From assembly GCF_016920785.2 (NCBI RefSeq), contig NW_024609836.1, forward strand, positions 5,884,406 through 5,948,405: DNA of 64,000 nucleotides, given 5' to 3'. Position 1 is the stretch's first letter, and each line of letters begins with the position of its first letter. This DNA is from Ixodes scapularis. Taxonomy: Eukaryota; Arthropoda; Arachnida; Ixodida; Ixodidae. Below are positions 39,896 to 51,690 of the stretch, piece after piece. The translations under genes and the position numbers were made by a program. The notes beneath the pieces are model-generated. The model saw only the letters and a list, made by a program, of their open reading frames with translations. It searched no databases and was not told where the DNA came from.

Positions 39896-41319
39896 ATGCC
39901 AGTGTCTCCCTCCACACCAGATTCCGGGACGGAAGGGGACTCTGACGTGGAGGTTCAATGGCAGTCGATGGAGAGAGAGGAGGAGGAAGAGACAACGGAA
40001 TATGAGGGCCTAAGGGGGGGGGGGGGGGGGAAGGCCGAAACCAAAGAAAAAAGTACAGAAAATCTAAACAACGGAAGAGGAGGACGCTGGAGTGTCACCA
40101 GGACCCTCTTCCAACGAGAAAGGCAGGCCAGAGACCGATGCAAAAGGTCAAACTTCACCAAAAGAAATAAATAATCAAATATAAATAACTGTCTACATCA
40201 AACCCCACGGCCCAGGAGGCAGCATTGCGAGAACAAGTGGGCAAGGCTCAAACAACTTTCATTCAAACCATAGCGGCCGTGGGAGAACTCAAGGAAGAGA
40301 AAGCACGAGTTAACCTCGCGGAAAGCTTTCAAACAATTACGAACATAGCTGCCCAACTGCTACAAGAAAACTCTTACGTGAAGGGAAGGCTCGCAGAGCG
40401 ACCGCAGGAGGGTTCTAAGGGTTACCTGGAGGCAGCCGCGGCGACTGCTTCCGATGGAACCCGGACCCGCGAGACGGGACTTGGAGCTGTGAATAAAAAA
40501 TGGGTAGATGTAGATGGAGCCCAAACCCCCGCCCATGTTCGGAAGTCGGCATTCCTGATCTATCCTACAAATCCGAGACCAAATTCGGACTACAGCCAGG
40601 TAATGGAGGCACTGCGAGCAGCCGTTTCGCCGGAGGAACTGGGGCTCAGTGACTTGGAGACTCGCACAATAAAGGGCGGGGCACTGATCGCCAGCACCTC
40701 CGGTGAGGGAATTGAGAGATTATAAGCAGAAATTAACAACAAAAGGAGATTAAAAGAAAAGCTGCAAGCGAAAACATCTCTTCAGACGCGACCCGCAGAT
40801 TCTGGTGAAGGGAATTGAAACCACCATTGACGACTTGGCGCTCAAGGCAGCAGTCATTAATCGAAATCACCTAATAGATCATTGGAAGATCTTAAAGTAG
40901 CTCGGATTTTCTGCAACCGGGACGGGACAAAAACCGTAGTGCTTGAAGGTGAGCCTGAAACCTTTGAACAACTGAAAACCAAGAGGCGACTTATTGTGGT
41001 GTGGACGTCCTGTCCGGTGGAGGAGAACCTTCACGTTCTTTTCTGCCGGCGTTGCTCCCGGTACGGACACACAACGGGAAGGTGTCAAGAGCATCCTAGA
41101 GGCATGCATTGCGGCAAGGACCACTCAGGAGCGGACTGCGATTGGCGGAGCAGGCCAACGTGCCTCGCCTGTGAGGAAAACCCACAAGTCCCTCCAACCG
41201 ACACGAAGCACAGTAGCAGCGACGCAGACTGCCCAACGTACCTGTGGTACGTTGCGAGGCTGCTTCAAAAAAATAAATTATGGGTAGGAACCTGGGGGCC
41301 AGTCAGCAGTGAAAAATAA
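39896..41319 (+). pseudogene. LINE ORF1 (gag-like, CCHC)
   Basis: It begins MPVSPSTPDSGTEGDSDVEV, an acidic N-terminus, then a coiled-coil-like stretch (VGELKEEKARVNLAESFQTI). Next is KSAFLIYPTNPRPNSDYSQ, and then the nucleic-acid-binding end RLIVVWTSCPVEENLHVLFC. The first knuckle is CRRCSRYGHTTGRC (C-x2-C-x4-H-x4-C); two further C/H groups follow (MHCGKDHSGADC and CLACEEN). The layout is that of ORF1 in R1/I/Jockey-type LINEs. Frames are broken at about 40160, 40740-40880 and 41100. Confidence 0.8.
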
Positions 41320-41344
41320 CCCACCATCATAATGGCAAATTCTT

Positions 41345-42190
41345 ATGTCCATAGGTCATTTAGGTCACACTTCACCACCACAATCCCACCTTATTACAAT
41401 ACAACATAATTGTAACCACTCATACACGGTCACTGAACACTTAAGAATAAATATAAAATCAAAGGGTATACATATCTCAATACTACAAGAACCCTACTAT
41501 CTAAATGACAAAATAATAGGTTTTTCAATCACAGACATAGCAATACACCAGCACACAAAACCACGTGCTGCTATAATAGTACATACGGGAACACTAGATA
41601 TATTCCCTACACACATATCAAGAGATATCGTTGGAGCACATATCAAAACACAAACAATAAATTGCTATATTATATCAGTATATGCCCCACCACATGACGA
41701 CATAGACACAACGATCACAGAAATCAGAAAACATATTTCAGAATATCACCCCACACCTCTAATAGTAGGCGGAGACTTCAACTAAAAAAAAAATATAGTA
41801 TCCGGAGGGGAACGGACAGCTTCAAGAGGATGTGAATTAGCCCAATTTATCATAGCATCAAATCTTTACCCCCTAAACTCACCCAACTCCCCCCCCCCCC
41901 CCCCCCCCCCAAACATTCCAGTCCGCAAACGGAAGCAGTTGGATGGACGTTACACTTAAACACCCAATTTGATCAGTTAAATAACAAACTGGACAGTGTT
42001 AGATGAACCCACCGGAAACGACCACAGTTATATATACTTTCAAGCATACAAAACATACAATACATCAACTAAAAAACTCATACGAACAGAACAATTCACA
42101 CTCGTTGACACACTATTAAGAGACAAGTGGTTCATAAATACGCAAACAACACTCATTACAAGCAGAAAACAACTCCGAACATATAATTAA
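41345..42190 (+). pseudogene. LINE ORF2 endonuclease
   Basis: HISILQEPYYLNDKIIGFSI contains the 'QEP' catalytic motif of R1-type endonucleases. CYIISVYAPPHDDIDTT and PLIVGGDFN follow in the family order. A C22 tract at 41889 lies after 'HPLN'-type residues, and the frame continues with WTVLDEPTGNDHSYIYFQA. Stops separate the pieces. Confidence 0.8.
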
Positions 42191-43320
42191 CACATTCTGC
42201 ACAAAGATCAGAACACTTTACAATAGATATTGCAAAGTGGTTCAAGAGAGTAAAAACCAAACACCATGGTGGACACCACAACTGGACATCGAGAGGAAGA
42301 GAGTGAGATCTCTCCGACGAAGATTCCGGCGAGCCTCACCATCACTTAGACCCACACTCAAGGAAAATTATGTCACCGCACATAAATAATACAAGAAAAA
42401 CATAAAAATAGCAAGAACAATATCATGGAACTCGTTTTGTACACAAGTATCTAGAAACATATTTACACTTCTCTATAAATTTGCACTAAATAGATAAAAA
42501 AACCTATCGTCATTCCCCTCATCCTTAAACTCGAGGAAACATATACATCCTCTATACACCAGTCCGTGGAGACTGTCTTAAATGCACCGTTTCCACGGGA
42601 TCGACCGACAGAACACACGCCAGAACAAGAATACATCAAACAACAAACGCAGACACCACCAAACAACACCAATGAAGCTCCACTGACAATCCGGGAACTC
42701 ACACACGTTATACAGCACATAAGAACACGAATCACACCAAGTACTGACAATATAACATCATCACTTGTAAAAAAACATCTTCTCCAAACACCCATCCATC
42801 ATCCTAAACATGCATAATGCCTGCTTAATGTATTTATATTACCCTAAGCAGTGGAAAGAGTCACGAGTAATATTAATTCGCAAACCCAAGAAACCCCTTC
42901 ATCTACCTTCCTCATAGCGTCCCATCTGTGTTAATTCCACACTAGGAAAAGTACCGGAGAAACCGGTATATAATAGACTATACCACTTTGTCCACACCAA
43001 TCATCTACAACCAAAACAATTTGGCTTCACACATAAAACCTCGGCACCAGCCGCCCTAGTGCAGATCAAAAACGCCATTCTCTCAGAAATCAAAGCTCAA
43101 AATAAGCCCATCATCATTTCACTAGACATTTCGAACGCGTTTAACACACTCTGGATTCCATTTGTCCGTGAGTATTTGAAACATCATAACATCCCCCGTA
43201 ACCTATACCTTCTACTTCAAACAATACTAATAGATCGTACCATCATTTACCCCGCCCAATCAACTCCTGGTATACCCTTAAGGCCCGTTGGGAAGCCCAC
43301 AAGGCTCATGACAGGGTAGC
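42191..43320 (+). pseudogene. LINE ORF2 reverse transcriptase, N-terminal half
   Basis: LTIRELTHVIQHIRTRITPS and WKESRVILIRKPKKP mark the fingers, NRLYHFVHTNHLQPKQFGFT with TSAPAALVQIKNAIL the mid part, and IISLDISNAFNTLWIPFVR the motif A with catalytic Asp. The match is lost at about 43280, before the YxDD box, so the element is truncated. Confidence 0.8.
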
Positions 43321-43551
43321 TAAAGTAAATGTATTCAACCGATTTGAGAGACCTTCAACTCACATGCCCACATCCTCAAAAAAGAAAAAAAAGAAGAAAA
43401 GAAACAACAGACTGCAGCGATATAATAGCGCAGACAAAGTCGGATGGCCATGCGTGTACTCCCCAAAAAACAAAAAAGGGTTTTGGAAAAAGGAAAAGTA
43501 AAAATAAGGACCCCCTAGGGGGGGAGCACCCGCGGACTCCCTCCCCCACCG

Positions 43552-43584
<33 letters not shown>

Positions 43585-44329
43585 ACGGAATCTGGGAGAC
43601 AGTGCCAGAAGCGGCCAGGGCGGGGGGGGCACTCAGCTGCAACTGGGTGTTCTCGGAGGGTCACGGACTCACCCCGGAAGTCTGTGGCCGCCCACCACCC
43701 TCTGGGGATCAACCTGGGAAGGGGGGTGGGGTCGCGAGAGCAGAATCAGACAATAGCACAAGATATACGTATATAGAGGATACAAACAAAAAGGTCTACA
43801 ACCAACCAAGGAAACCGAGGAGCGTCTGAGAGGTAACCACTCAGTCCAATGGCGGGCCGCGGGAGCCAAGGGACCTGGGAGAGCAGGTGGAGGTTGGCAA
43901 GATGCGTGAGAGACGGCATGTAAGACTTGAGCGCTAGCCGAATGAAACAAATAAGACTAAAAAAAGATCAACAACAATACAGCTTTCTTGTGAAGGGCAT
44001 AGTAGCTCTTAAAAAAATATATTATAAGGAACTCATGAATCGGTCGCCGCCTCTCGGCACACAGGGGCCTGCTCTACGGCTTGTTGCTATAGTACTTTAA
44101 TGTAGGTACTGACCATAATACTCACTTAAATGTCTCCAAGCACAGTGAACAATAACAATTAATACATAACACTAAAAATGCACACAGCCTTTAAATAAGA
44201 ATGGTAAATATTAGTTACTGCCCCGTTCCTGAAGAGGGAAGGAGCAAAAAAAGAAGGGTTTTTCTATAATATGAAATGTAAAAGAGGAAAAAAAAGGACA
44301 TATAATAAATGGACAACTACATTAATATA
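43321..44329. other. LINE-adjacent sequence, unassigned
   Basis: Holds an A-rich stretch (43378-43402), C21 and A-run at 43552-43582, and GC-rich non-coding sequence. The word 'gtaacc(a/g)(c/g)tcagtccaa' here (43832) recurs at 45302, suggesting that both belong to one split repeat around the MITE. Confidence 0.4.
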
Positions 44330-44987
44330 CAGGGTATTTTTTTTTAAGCTTAACAGATTTGTTTTAAGAAAGCCGTGAAAGTTACACTTATGCCGCTTGT
44401 GGAAGTGAGTTATACGGCCAGGGGGACATATTATAGGGGGCAAGTCGTAACAATCAGTCGACTAATTAACTAAAATTCATTAATTAACGTTTTAATTAAT
44501 GAAAATAGACATATCGTTCCAAATAGAAACTTGCTCAGCGTCATCGAAAACCAATGAATCAGTCATTGTCAGAAAGACTTTGAGCGTGTGAGAAACGTAG
44601 TAGTGCACCAAAGTTACCACTCGTGGAGCAGGTACAAAGCTAGCGGTTGCGATAAAGCGCCCACGCGATTTTTCCGTCTCTTATCTAGCCCCAGCCTTGT
44701 ACCTGCTAAACGAGAGGTAACTTTGCTACAATACTACGCTTCTCACGCGCCGGAAGTCTTTCTGGAAATGGCTGATTTTGTGGTTTTCGATGACGGTGGG
44801 GAGGTTCTAATTGGAACCATATGTCTATTTTCATTAATTAGCAATTTTTCATTTCAGCAAAAATCATTAATTAGCAAATTTTTAATAATTAGACGACTGG
44901 TCGTTACGAGCGGCACAAGCGGCATAAGTGTAACTTTCACGGCGCTTTTTAAACAAATCTGTTAAGCTTAAAAAAACAAAAACCTTG
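44330..44987. mobile_element. Palindromic MITE with TA duplication, copy 1
   Basis: The ends are CAGGGTATTTT... and ...AAACCTTG, flanked by TA (44328-44329, 44988-44989). The arms fold almost throughout: aagcttaacagatttg (44346) pairs with its complement at 44956-44971. A second copy lies at 57693-59253. TA duplication and CAGGG-type ends point to the Tc1/mariner group; no transposase is present. Confidence 0.8.
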
Positions 44988-44989
44988 TA

Positions 44990-45397
44990 TATTCTAATGT
45001 AGAAGGGAATATAGTGTTTGGCAAATACATAGAAGGTGAAAAGAATAGGAACATACATATAAAGACATAGAAAAAATGAATATAATAGAGAACACCGATC
45101 TGTACACGCAGGGGTAGTATGAATAAAAAACATGGAGGAGGTATACACAAATAATATAGGTAACAAGGAAAAAAATAACTGTCTTGAAATAGATTTTAAG
45201 CTTTTTGTGAAGTGTTAATTTCAGGTGCACAGTACTCCAAACGTGTGCAACAGGGACACGAGCGCTGCCCCCAATTCCAAGAAGGAAGCAGTCACCCGGA
45301 AAGTAACCGGTCAGTCCAACAGGAAGAATGGGCACAAGAAAAAAAAAATTCCTCATAATTTTTTTTACTTTTTTTTTAGAAAAAGCAAACAATGCAA
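44990..45397. other. Flank between MITE and hAT element
   Basis: AT-rich, then a GC-richer piece (45228-45330) like that near 43830. No gene. Confidence 0.4.
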
Positions 45398-45405
45398 TAA
45401 GACAT
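45398..45405. repeat. hAT target duplication, left
   Basis: taagacat, identical to 51691-51698. Confidence 0.88.
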
Positions 45406-45565
45406 CAGTGTTGTACGGAACGGCGTTCCAAGGAACGGCGTTCCTGGAACGCGTTCCTTTTAGGAGGAACGAAGGAACGCCGCCGTTCCATTTTGCATCG
45501 CTGGAACTGGAACGGGAACGCGTTACATTTTTACTGGAACGGAAAGAGTAACGGCGTTCCTTTTT

Positions 45566-46253
45566 TCGTTTAGTGGGGTCATTTTTATTCTATTTTTACG
45601 AGGTAAATTTTAAAAGTATAAAAGCTGTATCATTACAAAAATATTGTTTTTAAATCGTTTACGTTTTGGTTGCTTATCTTAGGATCTATAGTGTGTGGTC
45701 CTCGCTTAGTAACAGTCGGCTGCTGGAAAGTAAGTGGACTTAAATGCTTTTTTTGTTTTCTTTGAGTGCCCGAGACTGTGGTACAAAAAGCAAAACGTTT
45801 AGTCCCACGAAAAGACACAAAGAGGGACGTTTCAAACTCACCTTTACAAAAATGATCAATGAGTTTCAATTGAGTTTCTATTCAGTTGAATGACTTTCAA
45901 TTGAAACTCGTTTCATATTTTTGTAAGGGCAGCTACGTTATTTGCTTCCACGAATCCTCATACACCCAGAAATCTAAGGCCGACTACAGCCACTTGGCAA
46001 CTTTTATAGAGAGACCTACAGTTACAGCAAAATCACAGGTTACGAGACATCGAACGCACTTTTGTATCCCGAACATTGGTCACTTAAACGATACAGAAAA
46101 TTAACCTTTATTCCCTCTCCCTTTTTCCCCCACCTTCAAACGGAACAACGAATCCAACCTTGACTTTGCAAAAGCATACCCCTCCTTCACTTGTTCGTCT
46201 TGCGGAGAGCAACATCAAGAAGCAACTGTTGTTCAGTTCGAACAAGGGACTAT
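45566..46253. other. hAT interior, left part
   Basis: AT-rich. The minus frame 45633-45869 (MKLIDHFCKGEFETSLF...) is 78 codons and unrecognised. The words 'caattgaaact' and its complement repeat around 45866-45910. No transposase motif. Confidence 0.4.
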
Positions 46254-47378
46254 GGCTGTGTTCCAAAATTTACTCGATCCGACTCCGGAGTAAAAGTTTC
46301 GTACCGTGGCGTTCCAAAACTTACTCGAGCTTACTCGATGACGTCAGAACTCGCGTTCCAGAAGCGGGTTGTTTACTCCGGAGTAATTACTCGCGCTACC
46401 CTCCTCGATCGGGGGGTAAAGTCGGATCAAATCGAGTAAATACGTCACGTGATCTGTTCGTCGTCTGCTTTCTGCGCCGACAGCCGTCAAAGCTCGCTTG
46501 CTCCGTTGGTTTTGGTGGCGGACGTTCGAAATAACAAAGAATTAGGTGCAGCATGTGTGGTTATTGCGCTTTGCTGTTGTCAACGCAGGAATTGACTGCA
46601 TTACATCCAGACCGTCCACCTTCCCGGGAACGTGTACTTGTTATTATCTGAGTGCGAGCGTAAACAGGAGCTTCTCCGCATCCTCGTCCTCGGCGTTGGG
46701 GGAATGCCGTATTCTCACGTTCAAGGCCGAAAATGTTTGAACTCGGTATATGATAATGTAGTATTTTTGTTTCCTCCAGAGTGTGTGTAATGAGAGGATA
46801 ACGTTTGTAAAGCAGTGAAGGCTTCGAAAATTTCACTGTAATCACATTCGCGTCAAAGCGAACGTGAGTTTCATATCATTCTGGAGAAAGCACCCTCGCG
46901 CTGTACCGCTACACCGTGTAGAATATATTTCCGCAAAACATAATCGGTACAAATTACAATGCGTGGAATATATGCGTTTAGGGCACCGTGACTAGAATTG
47001 CAGCGATCGCGCTGATTATTAAAAACTTTTTTTTTATGTCTAACTGTAAGGAGTAAGTAATTTTGATCTGAATATACAGCTCAAAAGGAAGGTGAGTAAA
47101 AGAAGCTGGTGGATCCACCTAAAAAAACACTGCGTCGTCATTAATATTATCGTTCTTCGAGTGCTTTCTCCATGATCAAAAGAATCGTCTGCTATATTCT
47201 GCCATCGCTGCTGCGTTTTCTTTTTGCCGTAGCCCAAGACAAAGCCAATCCCCATAGTATCCAGGTAATTATCCCGGCCGTTCCAAAATCGAGTCGCGGA
47301 TCGTTTACTCGCGATGTCACGTGGTATTACCCGCTGACGTAGGAGGCAGGTTACTCGGGTAAGATTTGGAACATAGCC
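46254..47378. mobile_element. PIF/Harbinger-like element (1.1 kb)
   Basis: The left end GGCTGTGTTCCAAAATTTAC and right end (minus) GGCTATGTTCCAAATCTTAC are inverted repeats. TAT lies at both edges (46251-46253, 47379-47381), a 3-bp duplication as in PIF/Harbinger. Internal 'ttactcg' and 'gagtaa' words repeat near both ends (46270-46440, 47290-47360). A GC-rich stretch at 46480-46740 has a short frame but no recognised transposase. Confidence 0.75.
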
Positions 47379-48149
47379 TATGTTAGATGGAAACATGTCA
47401 GGTTGTTGTAAAGCGCTCGTGCAATGTGGGGTAACCGTAGATTTGGCTTGTCTGAATCGTTCACCAGAAACGTGAATCTGGTTAAAGGCCAGTGGCGTAC
47501 CAACTTGTTTTGGAGTGGGGGGGCAAACCCGACCCTCTTCCCCCCCCCCCCCCCCCCGTAATCGAAAATTCGGCGCAACTTTTGTCGAACTTTTCTAAAG
47601 ATGTGTCAATGATTCGGCAAAATTACAATGTTACCAGACTTAACATTGATATTTTGTTTTTTCTCACGAAAAAAATTTTGCTTCTTCTTCTTAAAATAAA
47701 TACAACTTGTAGTGCCTATTGAAACAGTTGTGATTAAATAAGGTGATATTCTACAAGATAATTGTATCGATGTCGCTTTTGTGTGTTTACTGGCAATTTT
47801 AGTGTTTGCTTGCAGAAAGTGGCGTGACAACGAGGTTGGGTAGTAGCCGGAGCAGTCACGAATCACACTACGAGAGTTTTGATTTTGAGGCTTCATCAGC
47901 GCACGCCTGCAAGTGTGTTTACATTGTTAAAATAAAGACAATCACTGCGTTCTTACTTTCTCTGGGAGTCACCGTTTCGTGCGCGAAAACGGATGCAACG
48001 GTTGTTTAGCCTTCACCAGAAGAGATAACAATACTGTAAATATACATGTTTTTCGATTTGAGTCACTTGACGTCAGCTTTGCATGAAAGTGCGCGTTCCA
48101 TATTCGCAACGTGCCGTTTTTAACCTTTAAAATTCCGGTTTCTGGTGTT
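47379..48149. other. hAT interior, middle part
   Basis: Contains a hAT-MITE-like piece 'cagtggcgtaccaac' (47491) followed by a G7 run and C18 (47540-47557), resembling the small insert at 36363. The rest is AT-rich with no gene. Confidence 0.45.
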
Positions 48150-49860
48150 AGGACACACACGGACGTTTAGGAAGATGGGGAGAGTTAGGAATGTCGGATG
48201 TGCAACGTCGAGCATGATAGTTCTGTGTTTAACGAATACTTTTCATCAGTGTTTACTAACGAGTGCTTGGACTTGTCCCCACTCTCCCTGAAGAGCTTTA
48301 CGAGCGCATGCATCCTATTAACGTTAACTACGCTGGTATTAAAACATTGATTGATAAACCAAAACTTACTTCGTCCGCTGGAACCGATAACATCAATCCT
48401 AAAATTTAAAAGAAACACCCGTGTTATTTCTAGTGAGTATTTGAAACTCATCTTCATTCAGTCCTCATCTCAAAGCTGCCTTCCATCTGACCAAAATGTG
48501 GGAAGGGTAATTCCCAGTCTTTAAACAGGGCAGCCGCTCTTCCGCATCTAATTATCGCCCGAATTCATTGACTTCAATTTCTTGCAAACTACTTGAGCAT
48601 ATCCTCTACTCCAATATCATGAGGCACCTATCATCCCATTTCTTTTCTTTAAACAGCAGCACGGTTTTCAAAAGGTACTTTCCTGCGAAACGCAACTCTG
48701 CGACTTCATCCATGACTTGCATACTAACCTTGAATGTCACGTCCAAACTGACGCAGTTTTTTTTTTTTTACAAAGCGTTCGGCCGTGTCTTCCATCAACG
48801 CCTTCTTTCTAAGCTATCATCTTTTTGCCTCGACCAATAACCGTTTGCATGGATTCGTGACTTTCTTTTTTCCCGTGTACAGGTCACGTCCATGATGATC
48901 ATGAATCTTCCTTAATAAATGTATCTCCTGGTGTTCCCCTGGGGTTGGTACTTGGGCCCTTACTCTTTTTAATATTTATTAATGACATTCCCATTGAGAT
49001 TTCTTCAAAAAAAAACGCTTTTTCGCCGACGACTGCGTCATCCATAACAAAGTAACTTGTGTGCAAAATAATAACCAGCTTCAGGAAGATCTATAGATAA
49101 AATTAACAATTGGTGCAAAGAGTGGATTATGTCACCAAACAAGTATAAACGCAAACTAATCCACTTCACCAAGAAAAAAACCACTCTGTCATTTAATTAC
49201 TTCTTGGACTCCGATCTGATTGAGACCGCTACTGTGTATAAATACCTTGGTGTAAGACTAACATCTGACCTTCCCTGGAATAAACACATTGAAGTCATTA
49301 CCGCCAATTCATCTGGAACTCTTGGACTAAGCAGACGTAACTTAAAAAATCGCTCCACCCTTTGTCCCTAAGCTAACCTTTAACACGTACCTCAGACCAA
49401 AAATAGAATATGCTTCAACCATCTGGAATACCCATCGACTGTACCTCATCAATACGCTGTAGAGGCAGTTCAGAACAGAGCTGCTCGCTTCATTTCATCC
49501 ACTTATGACTTTTCTTTCAGTGTCTCGGCGCTAAAAACTGAACTAACCATGTCCTCTTTGCAGCTTCGCAAGAAAGTCTCTCAGCTGTGCCTTATTCACA
49601 AAATCTACTACCACATTCCCGACCTCAAAACCACTTTGTTATTACCCCTCGACCGAACATCTTCTCGCCTCAACAACGTCTGCACCATCAAACACACTTC
49701 TGGCTCTACGAACGCTTTCAATTGGTCATTCCTTTCTCAAGCCATCAGCCACTGGAACAGTCCCCCATCCTCCATTGTCACCATCTTGGACCCTGCTGAT
49801 TTCTCCTCTGCAGTAAAACTACATCTTTCTTGGCCCATGTGATGGTGTGCGGGGCTAGGC
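48150..49860 (+). pseudogene. CR1/Jockey-like LINE ORF2, RT region, decayed
   Basis: In order: FNEYFSSVFTNE and a 'SSAGTDNINPK' linker (48220-48410), the fingers NYRPN...LTSISCKLLEHIL (48560), 'FYKAFGRVFHQRLLSKL' (motif A region, Asp lost; 48765-48815), VSPGVPLGLVLGPLLFLIFI with NDIP (48930-48990), FADDCVI-type box near 49025, then VYKYLGVRLTSDLPWNKHIE (49235) and the C-terminal LIHKIYYHIPDLKT and AFNWSFLSQAISHWNSPP. Many stops and indels. Several frames are needed. It lies inside the hAT element. Confidence 0.8.
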
Positions 49861-50500
49861 AGATCAGTGAAAACACTTACGCAGAGCGCTTGCCAGGCCA
49901 GACTTGTACGTAGTTCAACTACTTTACTCAAGTTACTGTAGTTTAACTACTTTTCTGGGTAGTTTAGTAACTTTTAATTACATTTCTATTCTAGTAATCA
50001 GTAGTTTACTTTAAGTACTTTTCCGAGTGACTTCCACTCAAATTACAAATTACTTTCTAATTTTAGAGGTTGTTTTGCCTATCAACAGAGAACAGAGGTC
50101 GGAAGGTCAGCTGATATTTGCAGAGGGGGAAGCATGCGGAGTAGAAAAAGGGGGGGGGGGGGGGATGGGAAGGAAGAAAGGGATTTAGATAGTCCAAAAA
50201 ACCCCAAAATTTTAACGAGCCCCCCCACTGCAACAACACTGCTACGAGGCGCGGGGAGAGAACAGACACGACGCAAGAGAGGTCGAGTAACTGTGGGATT
50301 AGCTCCGAATAGTGGCGTTTCTTTGTACTCCGAAGCTCAAGGAGACTTGACGCATTTGAAGAAAGGGCTTGTCCCCGCTTCTCTCCAATGTAGGAATTCT
50401 TGCCCACTACAGGAGGTGCTCACACTGCTCCTTTTACGGTGCAGGCGATAGAACCCCTAACAACGACGCTCACGCCGGATGGGCTGCTCGTGTATCACTC
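49861..50500. repeat. 'AACTACTTT' repeats and G15 tract
   Basis: At 49915-50065 words like 'gtagtttaactactttt' repeat several times, a pattern often seen at ends of other hAT families. A G15 tract lies at 50150-50164. The minus frame 50063-50407 is unrecognised. Confidence 0.45.
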
Positions 50501-50645
50501 GAAGCGCGTTAACCCACCCCCGCGCCTGCGTTCACGCCGCTTCGCGGTGACGGTGTGCGGCTGCTAATTACAAATCTATTAACCCACCCAGCCCCCCCCC
50601 CCCCCCCCCCCCGTACACGCCGCTTTGCGGCGTCCGGTCGGCAAC
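50500..50645 (+). repeat. Minisatellite unit shared with 24.1 kb
   Basis: Two units: 'gttaacccaccc' ... 'ttcacgccgcttcgcggtga', then 'attaacccaccc' with a C21 expansion (50592-50612) and 'acacgccgctttgcggcg'. Compare 24085-24205. Confidence 0.65.
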
Positions 50646-50832
50646 CCAAGCCCCGCTGCCCCCCAGGCACTTCCGTAAATAGAGTCGATACGATTTAGTT
50701 TAGCGATGTTTCGACAACAACATTCGTTTTTTTAGTGTTAATGGTAAAAAAGAAATGTAAATATCGCCAAATGCCTCGACAAAACAAAATGTTCGAGAAA
50801 AAAAATAAAAAGAAGTAAGCCGGCCCACACCA

Positions 50833-50898
50833 TAAATAGAACCCTGGTCTGACACGTATGAGTCAGACATCTCACCACTAAGTTACGCTACCTCTTCG
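50833..50898 (-). pseudogene. tRNA-like sequence (anticodon CAT)
   Basis: The minus strand reads an A-box-like TAGCGTAACTTAGTGG, a good anticodon stem around TCATACG and GGGTTCTA where GGTTCRA is expected. T-arm pairing is poor and no acceptor stem is evident. It may be a tRNA-Met/Ile-derived SINE head or pseudogene. Confidence 0.4.
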
Positions 50899-50899
50899 G

Positions 50900-51690
50900 A
50901 AACTCGCATTGCATCCGCTGCCTATGTTGACGGCGGCAGCGCCTATCTCCAAGCAAGCAAGCAAAACTTTATTTTGTGTAAGGGCCTACGTCCTGGTCTG
51001 GACGGCCCGTCCGGCCCATGTCTCGCGGATGAATTCCGTAAGGTTACCGTGTAGCCTTGTTCGTGGAGCAAGGCTTTACGAACCAGCCAATCCGGCGTGC
51101 GTGATCACCGTTGCTAGGGTTTGTATCGCCTGCGGGTTAAAAATATGCCCGCGCGGGTCGGGGGGCAGTGCCCTTGGTATTCCTTGGGCGCCGCCGGCCT
51201 GTGTCTGCTCTGCCCAGTGGCGGCCGTTTCAGGGGGGGAAAACGCATGCCTTGCCCCCCCACTCTGAGAACTGGGGTGGGCAAGTGCCCCCCTTGCCCCC
51301 CCGGTTGGTACGCCCATGTTAAAGGCTGAGATTTTTAATCCTGAATATATATACAAATAAAACTTTGATTCCGCTTATTTCCTTCTCCTGGTGCCTTTCC
51401 GTCACGACATATAAATTCGTATGTTCCCATTTAGATAAAAATATAGATAAAATAGATAAATAGATAATAGATAGGATAGATAAAAAAAAACTTTGCTTGA
51501 TCTAACCAAATATAGTAAATCGAAAAATACAAATGTAACGTATATGTACGAAACGTTCCATTTCTTAAATTGTAACGGGAACGAGTTCCTTTCTCACAGA
51601 TGGAACTTGTAACGGCAACGCGTTCCAAAATTCAGAAGGAACGAGGAACGAGCTTTCGTTCCTTTTTTTTTAGGAACGTGTACAACACTG
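50900..51690. other. hAT interior, right part
   Basis: Contains a G/C-rich inverted piece at 51211-51320 (cagtggcggccgtttcaggg against ...ccggttggtacgccc), the same mini-hAT type as at 36363, and GATA-type repeats (51436-51482) before the subterminal CGTTCC block. Confidence 0.5.

Larger units (their letters stand above)
39896..43320 (+). mobile_element. R1/I-like LINE, 3'-truncated and decayed
   Basis: Two-ORF organisation on plus: ORF1 with zinc knuckles (39896-41319) and ORF2 with endonuclease and RT (41345-43320), lost beyond RT motif A. Three long C/G homopolymers (40014-40030, 41889-41910, 43552-43572) interrupt or border it. Confidence 0.8.
45406..51690. mobile_element. 6.3-kb hAT-type element, non-autonomous, with nested insertions
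   Basis: Both ends read CAGTGTTGTAC(G/A) inward (45406-45417; minus strand from 51690). A perfect 8-bp duplication flanks it. Subterminal regions at both ends are packed with GGAACG/CGTTCC words (45415-45565, 51553-51680), as is usual for hAT transposase binding sites. No hAT transposase frame remains. The interior carries a Harbinger-like element, a LINE, a further G-rich mini-element and minisatellites, which explains the size. Confidence 0.88.

Noticed and set aside
43360..43712. Glycine-rich frames near 43.4-43.7 kb
   Set aside because: Translations of C21 and neighbouring G/C runs.
50063..50407. 114-codon minus frame
   Set aside because: It crosses the G15 tract, giving a Pro run, and has no motif; probably chance.
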